From Haloferax marinisediminis (lineage in GTDB: Archaea > Halobacteriota > Halobacteria > Halobacteriales > Haloferacaceae): DNA of 64,000 bases. Both the position numbers and the translations under genes were made by a program. The notes under the pieces were generated by a model. The model saw only the letters and a list, made by a program, of their open reading frames with translations. It had not been told where the DNA came from and searched no databases. Below are positions 34,099 through 42,896 of this stretch, one piece after another. How positions within the stretch are numbered: position 1 is the stretch's first letter; every line of letters begins with the position of its first letter. Where the stretch lies: assembly GCF_009674585.1 (NCBI RefSeq), contig NZ_WKJP01000001.1:1674001-1738000 (forward strand). The letters are read 5' to 3'.

Positions 34099-34470
34099 TT
34101 AGATGGGAACACCTCCGGCCCACGCGAGTGCGGTGCGGACGCCCTGCACGATGAGGACGAGGCTAGCGACACCGAGAATCGCCTTGACCGCCGTCTTCCG
34201 AGAGCCCGAGAGGCCCTGATTCACGAGGGCGTTGTAGACGCCGTTGACGCCGTGGAACGTCGCGGTGATGAGGAACAGAATCATCAGCGAGAAGTACGTC
34301 AACTGCTCCATTCGCGCCTGCGAGAGGGCGAACGTCACTTCGTCCGCGTGGTTGAGGAAGTGAAGCAGGAAGAAGTGGAACGCCAATACGATCACGAGGA
34401 ACGCGGCGGTGAGGCGCTGCCACAGCCACCGACGTCCGCCTGGCTCGAAGGACGTGTATCGTTCTGCCAT
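34099..34470 (-). CDS. sdhD: succinate dehydrogenase membrane subunit D
   Basis: 123 aa with three TM helices (LTAAFLVIVLAFHFFLLHFL; YFSLMILFLITATFHGVNGV; AILGVASLVLIVQGVRTALA). FHFFLLHFLNH and FHGVNGVYNAL contain His residues that could bind heme or menaquinone. The start overlaps the sdhC stop by 1 bp (TAATG). Confidence 0.88.
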   Translation of the reverse strand: MAERYTSFEPGGRRWLWQRLTAAFLVIVLAFHFFLLHFLNHADEVTFALSQARMEQLTYFSLMILFLITATFHGVNGVYNALVNQGLSGSRKTAVKAILGVASLVLIVQGVRTALAWAGGVPI

Positions 34471-34865
34471 TAGATGCTCACCCCTGAGAGGAAAGTCGGA
34501 ACACTCGCGATGACGATGACACCCGTGAGGATGAGCGACGCGTAGAAGCTCTGGTCCTGTGCTTCAAGGCCGACCCCGAGGTCGACGAACAGCAGTCGCA
34601 GCCCATTGAGGATGTGGAACACCGCCACAGCGAGCAGTCCAACTTCGAGGATGCGTACGACGAGTAGGCTCTCCAGTGCCTGAATCGTGTTCGTGTACGC
34701 CGCCGCGCCCGAGAGGGCCGTCGATAAGACGGCGATGTGGGTGAATAAGTATCCCACAAGCACCCAGCCGGTGAACTTGTGGAAGATCCAGGCCCACATG
34801 CCGGCCGAGAACTCGCGCCATCGACTGAAGTCCTCGATGAGGCCCCGATTGTAAGACTGACTCAT
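34470..34865 (-). CDS. sdhC: succinate dehydrogenase cytochrome b-type subunit
   Basis: 131 aa, three TM helices. The N-terminal [25 protein letters not shown] resembles the SdhC 'SgvaHRitG' segment with HK in place of [15 protein letters not shown] carries the second-helix His typical of the heme b ligand. First gene of sdhCDBA, with a TATA element 26-35 bp upstream. Confidence 0.92.
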   Translation of the reverse strand: MSQSYNRGLIEDFSRWREFSAGMWAWIFHKFTGWVLVGYLFTHIAVLSTALSGAAAYTNTIQALESLLVVRILEVGLLAVAVFHILNGLRLLFVDLGVGLEAQDQSFYASLILTGVIVIASVPTFLSGVSI

Positions 34866-34890
34866 GCTCCTGTGTGCGTCGGGACGGGGA

Positions 34891-34900
34891 GGGTATAGAA
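34891..34900 (-). promoter_or_regulatory. TATA box of sdhCDBA
   Basis: TTCTATACCC on the minus strand, ending 25 bp upstream of the sdhC ATG. A tgat-gt-atca dyad lies just upstream (about 34911-34920) and could be an operator. Confidence 0.5.
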
Positions 34901-34976
34901 CTTACGTGTATGATGTATCATCAAGGTTCGCAAAAATCGCCGGACACCGCATTGTCTCTATCTCTGCCTCCGTCGT

Positions 34977-36002
34977 TCACAGGGGAAGTTCGGGTGACGC
35001 GGACTGTTCTCGCTCCACGACGCGGCGAACTTTGTCCTTCAGTTCGACGAGGTGACAGAGTGGGTTTCCGGGGTACACCACGGGGTTTTCGAGGACACCG
35101 ACGAGGAGTCCGGTGAAGGGCGCGACGACGGTGACGTTGTCGTCTTTGAACGGATTCGTGATGGTGCAGATGCGGTCGCCTTTGTGGACGAGCGCACCTC
35201 GGTCGTGGTGCATGTCGACGATGCCGCCCGCGTCCGCGCGCAACCACGTCTTTTCGTTCTCGTCGGAGATGACGGTGCGCCACCCGGGCCAGTTGACAGT
35301 CGACGTTTCACGGAGGCCGTACTCCGCGAAGACGCTCTCGACGCCCGCGAGCGCCTCGTCGATGAGTTCGCGCTGGAACCGGTGTGCTTCACCCATCTCG
35401 ACGGTAATCGCCGGCGTGCCACGACTGGACGCTTCGGTCCGAAGCATTCCGTCGCTCCCGGAACTGTCGATGATGACGTGCGACCCGAAGGCGTTCGCGA
35501 GGCGTGCCACCGCGGGGTCGGACATGTCGGCCCGCACGTGTAGCATGTTCGTCCGCCCACGCGTAGACGTGTGGAAGTCGATGCCGAGGTCACAGGGCGC
35601 GATGAAGTTCTGGTAGATTCGGTACGCCATCCGCTTTGCTCCCGTGGACGTCTCTGACCCCGGGAACGACCGGTTCAGGTCACGGTCGTAGATGGGGAGG
35701 TACCGCTCTTGGGCGAGGAACGCGGGGACATTCATCACCGGCATGCACACGAGGGTGCCCGCGAGGTCTGCGAGGTCCCATTCGTAGGCAACCTCGCGGA
35801 CGACTTCGATTCCGTTTAGTTCGTCTCCGTGGGCGGCAGCAGAGAGGAAGACAGTCGGTCCCGGTTTCTCCCCGTTGATTATCGTGACGGGGATACGAAC
35901 CGGGTCGCCGAGGTACGTCTCCGAGATGCCGTACCGGATGTCTTGAGTCTCACCCGGCTCGACCTTCCCTCCGTTGTAGGTGAAGGCCTCGTTGTCGGCC
36001 AT
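34977..36002 (-). CDS. succinylglutamate desuccinylase/aspartoacylase family zinc hydrolase
   Basis: 341 aa. AstE/ASPA metallopeptidase-like fold: zinc motif HGDELNG near residue 58, DRDLNRSFPG, FHTSTRG (third zinc ligand His) and VEMGE (catalytic Glu). The C-terminal ~90 residues form the small beta barrel (DMHHDRGALVHKGDRIC). It hydrolyses an N-acyl amino acid-type bond; substrate unknown. It is divergent from the RimK-type ligase gene 130 bp away. ATG 36002 is preferred over an upstream GTG two codons earlier. Confidence 0.82.
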   Translation of the reverse strand: MADNEAFTYNGGKVEPGETQDIRYGISETYLGDPVRIPVTIINGEKPGPTVFLSAAAHGDELNGIEVVREVAYEWDLADLAGTLVCMPVMNVPAFLAQERYLPIYDRDLNRSFPGSETSTGAKRMAYRIYQNFIAPCDLGIDFHTSTRGRTNMLHVRADMSDPAVARLANAFGSHVIIDSSGSDGMLRTEASSRGTPAITVEMGEAHRFQRELIDEALAGVESVFAEYGLRETSTVNWPGWRTVISDENEKTWLRADAGGIVDMHHDRGALVHKGDRICTITNPFKDDNVTVVAPFTGLLVGVLENPVVYPGNPLCHLVELKDKVRRVVEREQSASPELPL

Positions 36003-36132
36003 GTACACCGATGGGAGGGCCGGGGTTATAAACGGTCGCGCCGGGCGAAATCATCCGAATTCAGTAACTACTAGTCTCTAGACACACGTCTCGACCGTCA
36101 TACCTTTGAAACCCGCCCGAGTTCGTTGGAGT

Positions 36133-37497
36133 ATGTCCACCAACAACAACGAGGAAGTACGTGTTGGCGTTCTTTCACTCCACAACAGCAAGGAGACGAA
36201 AGCAATTTTGAACGCAGTTGAGGACCTCGGCCACGAGCCCGTGTGGCTCCGACGTGAGAACGCCGAGATCAACATCGAAGACGGTGAGGTGACAGTCGAG
36301 CCTGAGGTGGACATCATCGCGAATCGACTTCTCCTTTCCAACACAGAGGAACCCGCCGAACTCCTCGGCCTCGCGACGACGTTCAACCGCATCCGGCCGA
36401 TGCTCAACGAACCGGACGCGGTTCTCGCCGCGATTCACAAGTTCGCGACGGCCGCGACGCTCGCGAACTGGAACATCAAGGTCCCAGACGCGCTGCTGGC
36501 ACTCTCGAACGACCGACTCAACAAGGGTCGAGGGCGCTTTGGCGACGTGGCTGTCTACAAGTCCGCAATCGGTACCCACGGCGGTGGGACGTGGAAGGTC
36601 GACCTGACCGAACCTGTGAACCCGAAGGTCGGGAACCGACAGGCGTTCCTCCAGAAACTCATCGACCACGACGACCAGCGACACCGAGACCTGCGTGTCT
36701 ACATCGTCGACGGGAAAATCGTGGGTGCGATGTACCGCTACGCACCGGAAGGCGACTGGCGGACCAACGTCGCGCTCGGCGGCGACGTCCTCAACGCGAC
36801 GGACGAGATGCCCGAAGAAGCCCGCGAGACCGCACTGTACACCGCCGAAGTGATGGAGATGGACTACGTCGGCGTCGACCTCGTCGAAAGCGACGACGGC
36901 TGGTACGTCCTCGAAGCCAACCCGACCGCTGGGTTCAAGGGTCTCTACGAGGCGACGGGCAAGAGCCCCGCGCCGTACATCGCCAAACTCGCTATCGAGC
37001 GCGCTGGCGGCGAAGTCGACGAGAAGCGCGTCGAAGAACTCTCGGCGACGCTCGACGACTCCGTTCCGTCCTGCGCACCTGCCGAATCGCCCATCTTCGA
37101 CGGTGAGGCACCCATCATCGGCTACATCGAGGAAGTCGTCGTCAACGGGACGAAGGGCTCACAGCAGACCCTCGCCAAGTCGGACACGGGTGCGACCCGG
37201 ACCAGTATCGACACGAGCCTCGCCGCCGAAATCGGTGCCGGCCCCATCAAGAGCATGACGCGCGTGAAGTCCGGCAGCGTCAAGCGCGGGAAGGCCCGCC
37301 CGGTCGTCGACCTCGTCATCGGTATCGGCGGAACCCAGCACACGGTGACTGCCAGCGTCGAAGACCGCTCGCACATGGATTACCCGCTGCTTCTCGGCCG
37401 CGACATCCTCGAACACTACCGCGTCGACGTCCGCCGTCGCTCGAACGCCGACCGCGACGACGAAGACGACGAAGAAGAAGAACGCCTCGAAGAGTAA
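36133..37497 (+). CDS. RimK-type ATP-grasp ligase fused to a retropepsin-like domain
   Basis: 454 aa. Residues about 8-290 are a RimK-family ATP-grasp ligase: RVGVLSLHNSKETKAIL, VPDALLALSNDRLNKG, SAIGTHGGGTWKVDL (glycine-rich loop), YVGVDLVESDDGWYVLEANPTAG (metal-binding E/N). Residues about 320-440 are a PF05618-type domain with the aspartic-protease triplet in SDTGATRTSID and the beta-strand YPLLLGRDIL. The tail is very acidic. It likely ligates amino acids (Glu-type) to a protein or small substrate, with a linked protease-fold module. The ATG at 36133 is chosen over an upstream start at 36106. Confidence 0.82.
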   Translation: MSTNNNEEVRVGVLSLHNSKETKAILNAVEDLGHEPVWLRRENAEINIEDGEVTVEPEVDIIANRLLLSNTEEPAELLGLATTFNRIRPMLNEPDAVLAAIHKFATAATLANWNIKVPDALLALSNDRLNKGRGRFGDVAVYKSAIGTHGGGTWKVDLTEPVNPKVGNRQAFLQKLIDHDDQRHRDLRVYIVDGKIVGAMYRYAPEGDWRTNVALGGDVLNATDEMPEEARETALYTAEVMEMDYVGVDLVESDDGWYVLEANPTAGFKGLYEATGKSPAPYIAKLAIERAGGEVDEKRVEELSATLDDSVPSCAPAESPIFDGEAPIIGYIEEVVVNGTKGSQQTLAKSDTGATRTSIDTSLAAEIGAGPIKSMTRVKSGSVKRGKARPVVDLVIGIGGTQHTVTASVEDRSHMDYPLLLGRDILEHYRVDVRRRSNADRDDEDDEEEERLEE

Positions 37498-37606
37498 GCG
37501 AGCGACATACGTCTGCGGCGTCGGCGAGGTCGAGTCTCGTCCACGACGCCAGCACTCCTGTCCGCGACGCACGAACTTTTCTCTCCGACCGTCCAACCAC
37601 GAGGTA

Positions 37607-38188
37607 ATGAGCGACGACGCGTACGATGCACTCCGAACTGACCCACATCTCGGCAGTGTCGTCGAAGACCACGGCCCGGTGACACTCGACCCAGCGACCG
37701 ACCCATTCGAGCGACTGGTCGTCTCCATCGTCAACCAGCAACTGTCGACGACGGCCGCTGCGACGATTCGTGACCGACTCTTCGACCGCGTCGACGTGAC
37801 GCCAACAGGGATTCTCGCGGCCGACGAAGAGACGCTCCGGGACTGTGGACTCTCCGGGCAGAAAGTCGGCTACGTCCGCAACGTCGCCGAGGCGTTCCAA
37901 GATGGCCTGTCCGCCGAGTCACTTCGCGCGATGGACGACGACGAGGTGATAGACGCCCTGACCGAGATTCGCGGCGTCGGCGTCTGGACGGCCAAGATGT
38001 TTCTCATATTCGTCCTCGCGCGCGAGGACGTGTTCCCAGTCGAAGACCTCGGAATTCGACGCGGGATGGAACACGTCTTCGGCGTCGAAGCCGACTCCCT
38101 CCCACGAGGTGAGATGGTCGACCGCGCCGAGACGTGGACGCCGTACCGAAGCTACGCCAGTCTCTACCTCTGGCGGAGTGTCGACTGA
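37607..38188 (+). CDS. DNA-3-methyladenine glycosylase, AlkA/HhH-GPD type
   Basis: 193 aa. Base-excision glycosylase removing alkylated purines. Helical start with DPFERLVVSIVNQQLSTTAA; HhH motif LTEIRGVGVWTAKMFLIF followed by the catalytic Asp (VEDLGIRRG, in the 'P-x-x-D-L-x-x-R' region). Single gene between the RimK fusion and the fatty-acid enzyme. Confidence 0.88.
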   Translation: MSDDAYDALRTDPHLGSVVEDHGPVTLDPATDPFERLVVSIVNQQLSTTAAATIRDRLFDRVDVTPTGILAADEETLRDCGLSGQKVGYVRNVAEAFQDGLSAESLRAMDDDEVIDALTEIRGVGVWTAKMFLIFVLAREDVFPVEDLGIRRGMEHVFGVEADSLPRGEMVDRAETWTPYRSYASLYLWRSVD

Positions 38189-38299
38189 CGGGAAGGCAGT
38201 GTCTACAGCCGACCGCAAAAACGGTCAAATAAACGAGTAGTAGGTTTACATTTCACTCGATGGAAACGTTGAAACCAATTCACACTGTAACGTTTGTCC

Positions 38300-40276
38300 A
38301 TGAACGTAGACGATATCAACACCATCACCGTTCTCGGAGCGGGCAACATGGGCCACGGCATCGCCGAAGTTGCTGCCCTCGCCGGGTACGACGTCGTCCT
38401 CCGTGACATCAAAGACGAGTTCGTCCAGAAAGGCTACGAACAAATCGAGTGGTCACTGAACAAACTCGCCGAGAAAGACCGACTCTCGCAGGAGGATGCG
38501 GACGCCGCGTTCGACCGCGTCACCCCGGTGGTCGACCTCGAAGAGGCCGTCGCGGATGCAGACGTCGTCATCGAGGCCGTCCCCGAGAAGATGTCCATCA
38601 AGAAAGAGGTGTACACGGACCTCGAAGCGTTCGCGCCGGACCACACCGTCTTCGCGACGAACACGTCCAGTCTCTCTATCACCGAACTCTCTGAAGTGAC
38701 CGAGCGCCCCGAGCGCTTCTGCGGGATGCACTTCTTCAACCCGCCAGTTCGGATGGACCTCGTCGAGGTCATCTCCGGTGCACACACCGCCGACGAGACG
38801 CTCGCCCTCGTCGAAGACCTCGCAGAGAAGATGGGCAAGACGCCCGTCCGTGTCCGCAAGGACAGTCCCGGGTTCATCGTCAACCGCATCCTCGTCCCCC
38901 TGATGAACGAGGCGGCGTGGATCGTCCACTCCGGCGACGCGACGATGGCCGAAGTCGACTCCACGACCAAGTACGACCTTGGACTCCCGATGGGGAGTTT
39001 CGAACTCGCCGACTACGTCGGCATCGACGTGGGCTATCACGTCCTCGAATACATGCACGAGGTGCTCGGTGACGCCTACAGACCGTGTCCGCTCCTCTCG
39101 GAGAAGGTCGAAGAGGGCAACCTCGGCCAGAAGACCGGCAAAGGATTCTACGACTACGAGGACGGCGAAGGCGCACAGGTGCCCCACGGCGAAGGGAAAG
39201 AGTCCGTCAAGAACCGCCTGCTCGGCGTCATGGCGAACGAAGTCGCCGGACTCGTCGGCAACGACGTGGCCCCTGCTAACGCTATCGACCGCGCAGTCAA
39301 ACTCGGCGGGCGCTTCCCCGACGGCCCTGCGAAGATGGCCGACAACGCCGGCATCGCCAGACTCGTCGAGACGCTCGACGAACTCCACTCCGAGACCGGC
39401 GAAGACCGCTACGAGGCTGTCGAGTACATCCGTGAGCTCGCCAAATCCGGCGAGGGCTTCTACGGCGGCGAGGGAGAAGACGAAGACACGCTCGCGTTCG
39501 ACGACATCGCCGTCGACGTCCGCGAGGGCGTCGGCCACATCACGCTCGACCGGCCACACCGCCTCAACACCATCAGCACGGAGCTGCTGGACGAACTCTC
39601 GGACGCCCTCGACGTGCTCGCTGACGACGACGAGGTTCGCGCCGTCCTCCTCACCGGCGCTGGCGACCGCGCGTTCTCCGCCGGTGCAGACGTGACGAGT
39701 ATCGCCGCGGGCGGCGCAGACCCCGTGACTGGCGTCGAACTCTCTCGGAAGGGACAGCAGACGTTCGGCAAACTCGAAGACCTCGACATGCCGGTCATCG
39801 CCGGTATCGACGGCTTCTGTCTCGGTGGCGGGATGGAACTCTCGATGTGCGCCGACCTCCGTATCGCGACCGAACGCTCCGAGTTCGGCCAACCCGAACA
39901 CAACCTCGGTCTGCTCCCCGGATGGGGCGGCACCGTCCGCCTCCAGCGCATCGTCGGCACCGGCCGCGCGAAAGAGATTATCTTCAGCGCCGACCGCTAC
40001 GAGGCCGCGACGATGGCCGACTACGGCTTCGTGAACGAAGTGGTCGAGAACGACGACTTCGAGACGCAGGCGTTCGAGTACGCCAAACGCTTCGCGCAGG
40101 GCCCGCCGGTTGCACAGCGCTACACGAAGCGCGCCATGCACAACGGCTGGGAAGACACCGAAGCCGGTCTCGAACTCGAAGCACAGGCGTTCGGCCTGCT
40201 GTTTACGACGACTGACCTGATGGAGGGTATCGCGGCGTTCACGAGCGACCGAGACCCCGAATTCACCGGCGAGTAA
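38300..40276 (+). CDS. 3-hydroxyacyl-CoA dehydrogenase / enoyl-CoA hydratase fusion
   Basis: 658 aa. Residues 1-385: NAD-dependent 3-hydroxyacyl-CoA dehydrogenase with Rossmann motif VLGAGNMGHGIAEVA, TNTSSLSITELS, MHFFNPPVRMDLVE and C-terminal domain GKGFYDYEDGEG. Residues about 400-658: crotonase/enoyl-CoA hydratase with LTGAGDRAFSAGADVTSIA (oxyanion hole) and EHNLGLLPGWGGTVRL. The order (dehydrogenase first) is reversed relative to E. coli FadB. Acts in beta-oxidation; its 3-hydroxyacyl-CoA or crotonyl-CoA pool connects with PhaJ. ATG 38300 is chosen over TTG 38294. Confidence 0.92.
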   Translation: MNVDDINTITVLGAGNMGHGIAEVAALAGYDVVLRDIKDEFVQKGYEQIEWSLNKLAEKDRLSQEDADAAFDRVTPVVDLEEAVADADVVIEAVPEKMSIKKEVYTDLEAFAPDHTVFATNTSSLSITELSEVTERPERFCGMHFFNPPVRMDLVEVISGAHTADETLALVEDLAEKMGKTPVRVRKDSPGFIVNRILVPLMNEAAWIVHSGDATMAEVDSTTKYDLGLPMGSFELADYVGIDVGYHVLEYMHEVLGDAYRPCPLLSEKVEEGNLGQKTGKGFYDYEDGEGAQVPHGEGKESVKNRLLGVMANEVAGLVGNDVAPANAIDRAVKLGGRFPDGPAKMADNAGIARLVETLDELHSETGEDRYEAVEYIRELAKSGEGFYGGEGEDEDTLAFDDIAVDVREGVGHITLDRPHRLNTISTELLDELSDALDVLADDDEVRAVLLTGAGDRAFSAGADVTSIAAGGADPVTGVELSRKGQQTFGKLEDLDMPVIAGIDGFCLGGGMELSMCADLRIATERSEFGQPEHNLGLLPGWGGTVRLQRIVGTGRAKEIIFSADRYEAATMADYGFVNEVVENDDFETQAFEYAKRFAQGPPVAQRYTKRAMHNGWEDTEAGLELEAQAFGLLFTTTDLMEGIAAFTSDRDPEFTGE

Positions 40277-40363
40277 TCGCTATCCGTGAGTGGGTTCCTC
40301 TCACTCACCCGGGACGGAACGCAACGCTTAAAATAATCCAACTACCACCCATGAATGCAGTTG

Positions 40364-40438
<75 letters not shown>

Positions 40439-40510
40439 CTTCTCTGCTGAACTACCTTCCAAGCGACCGCTCTGCGTGTCGCTTGGACTGTGAAGCTGTG
40501 ACTGTGAGCC

Positions 40511-40627
40511 AGGGGATTTGAACTAGCGAGCAACTTGTTGCGAGTGGAGCTCACGCGAACAACGTGAGCGTGAGAACGTGAGACGGATGTCTCACGGCGT
40601 TCAAATCCCCTCCCGGGCTCTTCTCTC
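40511..40627 (+). repeat. tRNA-Glu 3'-end duplicate with inverted T-arm and hairpins
   Basis: aggggatttgaac (40511-40523) is the exact inverse complement of gttcaaatcccct (40599-40611). The latter, with what follows (cccgggctcttctct), copies the tRNA-Glu 3' end and its downstream bases (accgagcacttctct). Between the arms are the hairpin gcaac-tt-gttgc and a gagcgtgaga/acgtgag-type repeat. The 362-bp gap 40439-40800 holds nothing else apart from an AT-rich promoter region near 40725-40755. Confidence 0.75.
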
Positions 40628-40800
40628 GAACACAACTCTCCGAGAGACCTCTGTGTCTCTCGAAAACAACACCCCTAACGACGCGGTCGCCGCCCATCCA
40701 ACCTCGACTAGCTCACACGTTTTTATTATCTCAAAATAAATAGATTATATCCGATGATTCTCAGTCACTCCTTGTGGAACACCAACTCGGGCGTGATGTA

Positions 40801-42129
40801 ATGGTCCAAGAGGTGTTCGCGTCGGTCGACCCCATCGTCGCCCGATTGTTCGTCGCGGCGGCGCTGGGGATGTTCCTCGGGTTGGAACGTGAGCGGTCAG
40901 GAAAGTCCGCCGGAATGCGGACGTTCACACTGACGAGTCTGGTCGGCGGAATCGCGGTGGCTCTCGACAGCGACGTCCTCCTCGCAGTCGGCGGACTGCT
41001 CGTGGTCGTCCAGGCGGCCCTGCTCGGGAGTCGCGGGGTCGTCAAACTGCGTACCGGACGCGACGATATCGACGCAGATACCTCCGAGCTCGACCGCGCC
41101 GCCGCAACTGACCCAGAAAACGCCGACAGCAGTGTCAGCGCGAGTCTCTCGCTGACGACGTCTACGTCACTGCTCGTCGCCTATGCGGTCGGTGCCGCAG
41201 TCGTCGGTGGGTTCGTCCTCGAAGGGGTTATCGTGGCCCTCACCGCGTCGCTGCTGTTGGTACTCCGTCGGGAACTCCACGGCTTCGCCCACCGACTGAC
41301 CTCAGACGAAGTCCGGAGTGCAATCGAGTTGGCGATCATCGCGTTCGTCGTCTACCCCCTCCTTCCGGACGAACCACTGGGACCGTGGAATGCGGTCAAT
41401 CCGCGAACCGTGTGGCTTCTCGTCATCGCCGTGAGCGCGATTGGCTTCATCAACTACATCATCATCAGACGCTACGGCGGGCGCGGCATCGCGATTACGA
41501 GCTTTTTCGGGGGGCTCGTCAACTCCACCGCCGTCATCGGTGAGATTGCGGGGCGGACAGAGCGCAATCCGTCGATTCGATCACTCGCCGTCGGCGCGGT
41601 TCTGCTGGCTGACGCTGCGATGGCGGTTCGAAATCTCTCGCTCATCGCAGTGTTCGTCCCCGAAATCGCGTTCCAGGTGGGTATTCCGCTCGGACTCATC
41701 GCGCTCGTCGGAGTCAGTTACGCGCTCTACTCACGGCAGTCGAACGTCGACCTCGACGTGTCGTTCGAGTCGCCGTTTAGCCTCGAAAGCGCACTCAGAT
41801 TCGGCCTCTTCTTCCTCCTCGTCCTCCTCGTCTCGGCAGCAGCACAGCAGTACTTCGGTGCGACTGGGTTCGTAGTGACGAGTTTCCTCGGCGGGTTAGT
41901 CTCCAGTGGGTCCGTAGTCACGACGACTGTCACCCTCTTCAGTGGTGGATACATCGAGGGTACCACTGCGATCGTCGGCGTGCTCGCTGGAACGGCCGCG
42001 AGCATCTTGGTCAAGGTCCTGCTCGCGGCGAGCATCGACCGCGAACTCCTCGCACCGGTCGCACAGAAGAGTGCACTGCTCGTCGTCAGCGGCATCTTCG
42101 GCGCGCTACTCGTCGTGTTCGTGTTGTGA
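40801..42129 (+). CDS. MgtC/SapB-DUF4010 membrane protein
   Basis: 442 aa. The first ~130 residues match MgtC/SapB (RLFVAAALGMFLGLERERSG; RTFTLTSLVGGIAVAL); the rest is a DUF4010 domain with repeated TM helices (NYIIIRRYGGRGIAITSFFG; GLVNSTAVIGEIAGRT; FLGGLVSSGSVVTTTVTLF). About ten to twelve helices. Function unknown; MgtC domains elsewhere relate to Mg2+ limitation or ATP synthase modulation. ATG 40801 gives the family start; an upstream GTG (40774) adds nine residues. Confidence 0.8.
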   Translation: MVQEVFASVDPIVARLFVAAALGMFLGLERERSGKSAGMRTFTLTSLVGGIAVALDSDVLLAVGGLLVVVQAALLGSRGVVKLRTGRDDIDADTSELDRAAATDPENADSSVSASLSLTTSTSLLVAYAVGAAVVGGFVLEGVIVALTASLLLVLRRELHGFAHRLTSDEVRSAIELAIIAFVVYPLLPDEPLGPWNAVNPRTVWLLVIAVSAIGFINYIIIRRYGGRGIAITSFFGGLVNSTAVIGEIAGRTERNPSIRSLAVGAVLLADAAMAVRNLSLIAVFVPEIAFQVGIPLGLIALVGVSYALYSRQSNVDLDVSFESPFSLESALRFGLFFLLVLLVSAAAQQYFGATGFVVTSFLGGLVSSGSVVTTTVTLFSGGYIEGTTAIVGVLAGTAASILVKVLLAASIDRELLAPVAQKSALLVVSGIFGALLVVFVL

Positions 42130-42339
42130 ACTCGTTGCCGGGGTAACATTCATAATCCATTGCGCCACCAGTCAAGACGCACTGGTTCGGTGCACATCGT
42201 TCCGTACCCGAGTCGACCCACGAAGATTCGCCCACCGGTCGTCCCCCGGTGCGGCGAGGGTCACTCATCAGACCCACCCATCTAGCCGATGGCTTGAGGT
42301 AGACTGCCTCGTATCTTGTGCCAGAGCAGCAGAGAGCCA

Positions 42340-42444
42340 ATGAGTCGCCACGTGCAACAAGACTGGAATGAGGATGCACCGCCATCGAATCGACAGCGCG
42401 TACTCGGTACCGCAGACACGACTGTGGAGGTGAGTCGAGCGTGA
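42340..42444 (+). CDS. possible 34-aa leader ORF before dsbB
   Basis: ATG at 42340 encodes MSRHVQQDWNEDAPPSN..., ending VSRA, with its TGA overlapping the dsbB GTG start (GTGA). The overlap suggests translational coupling; the sequence itself is unremarkable. Upstream bases 42130-42339 show no other gene. Could be chance. Confidence 0.3.
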   Translation: MSRHVQQDWNEDAPPSNRQRVLGTADTTVEVSRA

Positions 42445-42872
42445 GCGACGCGACACGTGCAATACTCGCGGCCGGCACGCTCGTCGCCCTCGCAGCGACC
42501 GCTGGCAGCCTCTACTTCAGCCTCGGACTGGGGTTGACGCCCTGTGACCTCTGTTGGTACCAGCGCATCCTGATGTACCCGCTCATCGTCGTGCTTGGGG
42601 TGGCGGCCATCGAGGACCGCGGCGGGGTCTGGAAGACGGTGTTACCACTCTCACTCGGTGGTGCTGCACTCGCCGGCTATCACACCTATCTGCAAGTCGC
42701 ACCCGACGCGACCTGTTCGGTCGGTGGCCCCTGTACGAGCGTCCTCTACCCGATGCTCGACGGCCTGTTGACCATCCCGCGACTCTCGCTCATCGCGTTC
42801 GCACTCCTGGCCGTGCTGTCGATTGGCGTCGCGCGGGCGGACAAGTCGCGTGACAACATGTGGATGGCCTGA
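42441..42872 (+). CDS. dsbB: disulfide bond formation protein DsbB
   Basis: 143 aa, GTG start. Four TM helices. First periplasmic-side pair CDLC (near residue 32) after LGLGLTP, followed by WYQRILMYPL (the quinone-contacting Arg); second pair C-x5-C (TCSVGGPCTS) in the following loop. Passes electrons from an extracytoplasmic DsbA-like thioredoxin to quinone. No DsbA partner is seen in this window. Confidence 0.88.
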   Translation: MSDATRAILAAGTLVALAATAGSLYFSLGLGLTPCDLCWYQRILMYPLIVVLGVAAIEDRGGVWKTVLPLSLGGAALAGYHTYLQVAPDATCSVGGPCTSVLYPMLDGLLTIPRLSLIAFALLAVLSIGVARADKSRDNMWMA

Positions 42873-42896
42873 GCGAGCGGCCCTCCCAACTCCGAC

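Noticed and set aside
38453..40141. 562-codon open frame on the minus strand
   Set aside because: Antisense shadow of the fused dehydrogenase/hydratase gene; His/Val/Arg-rich with no family features.
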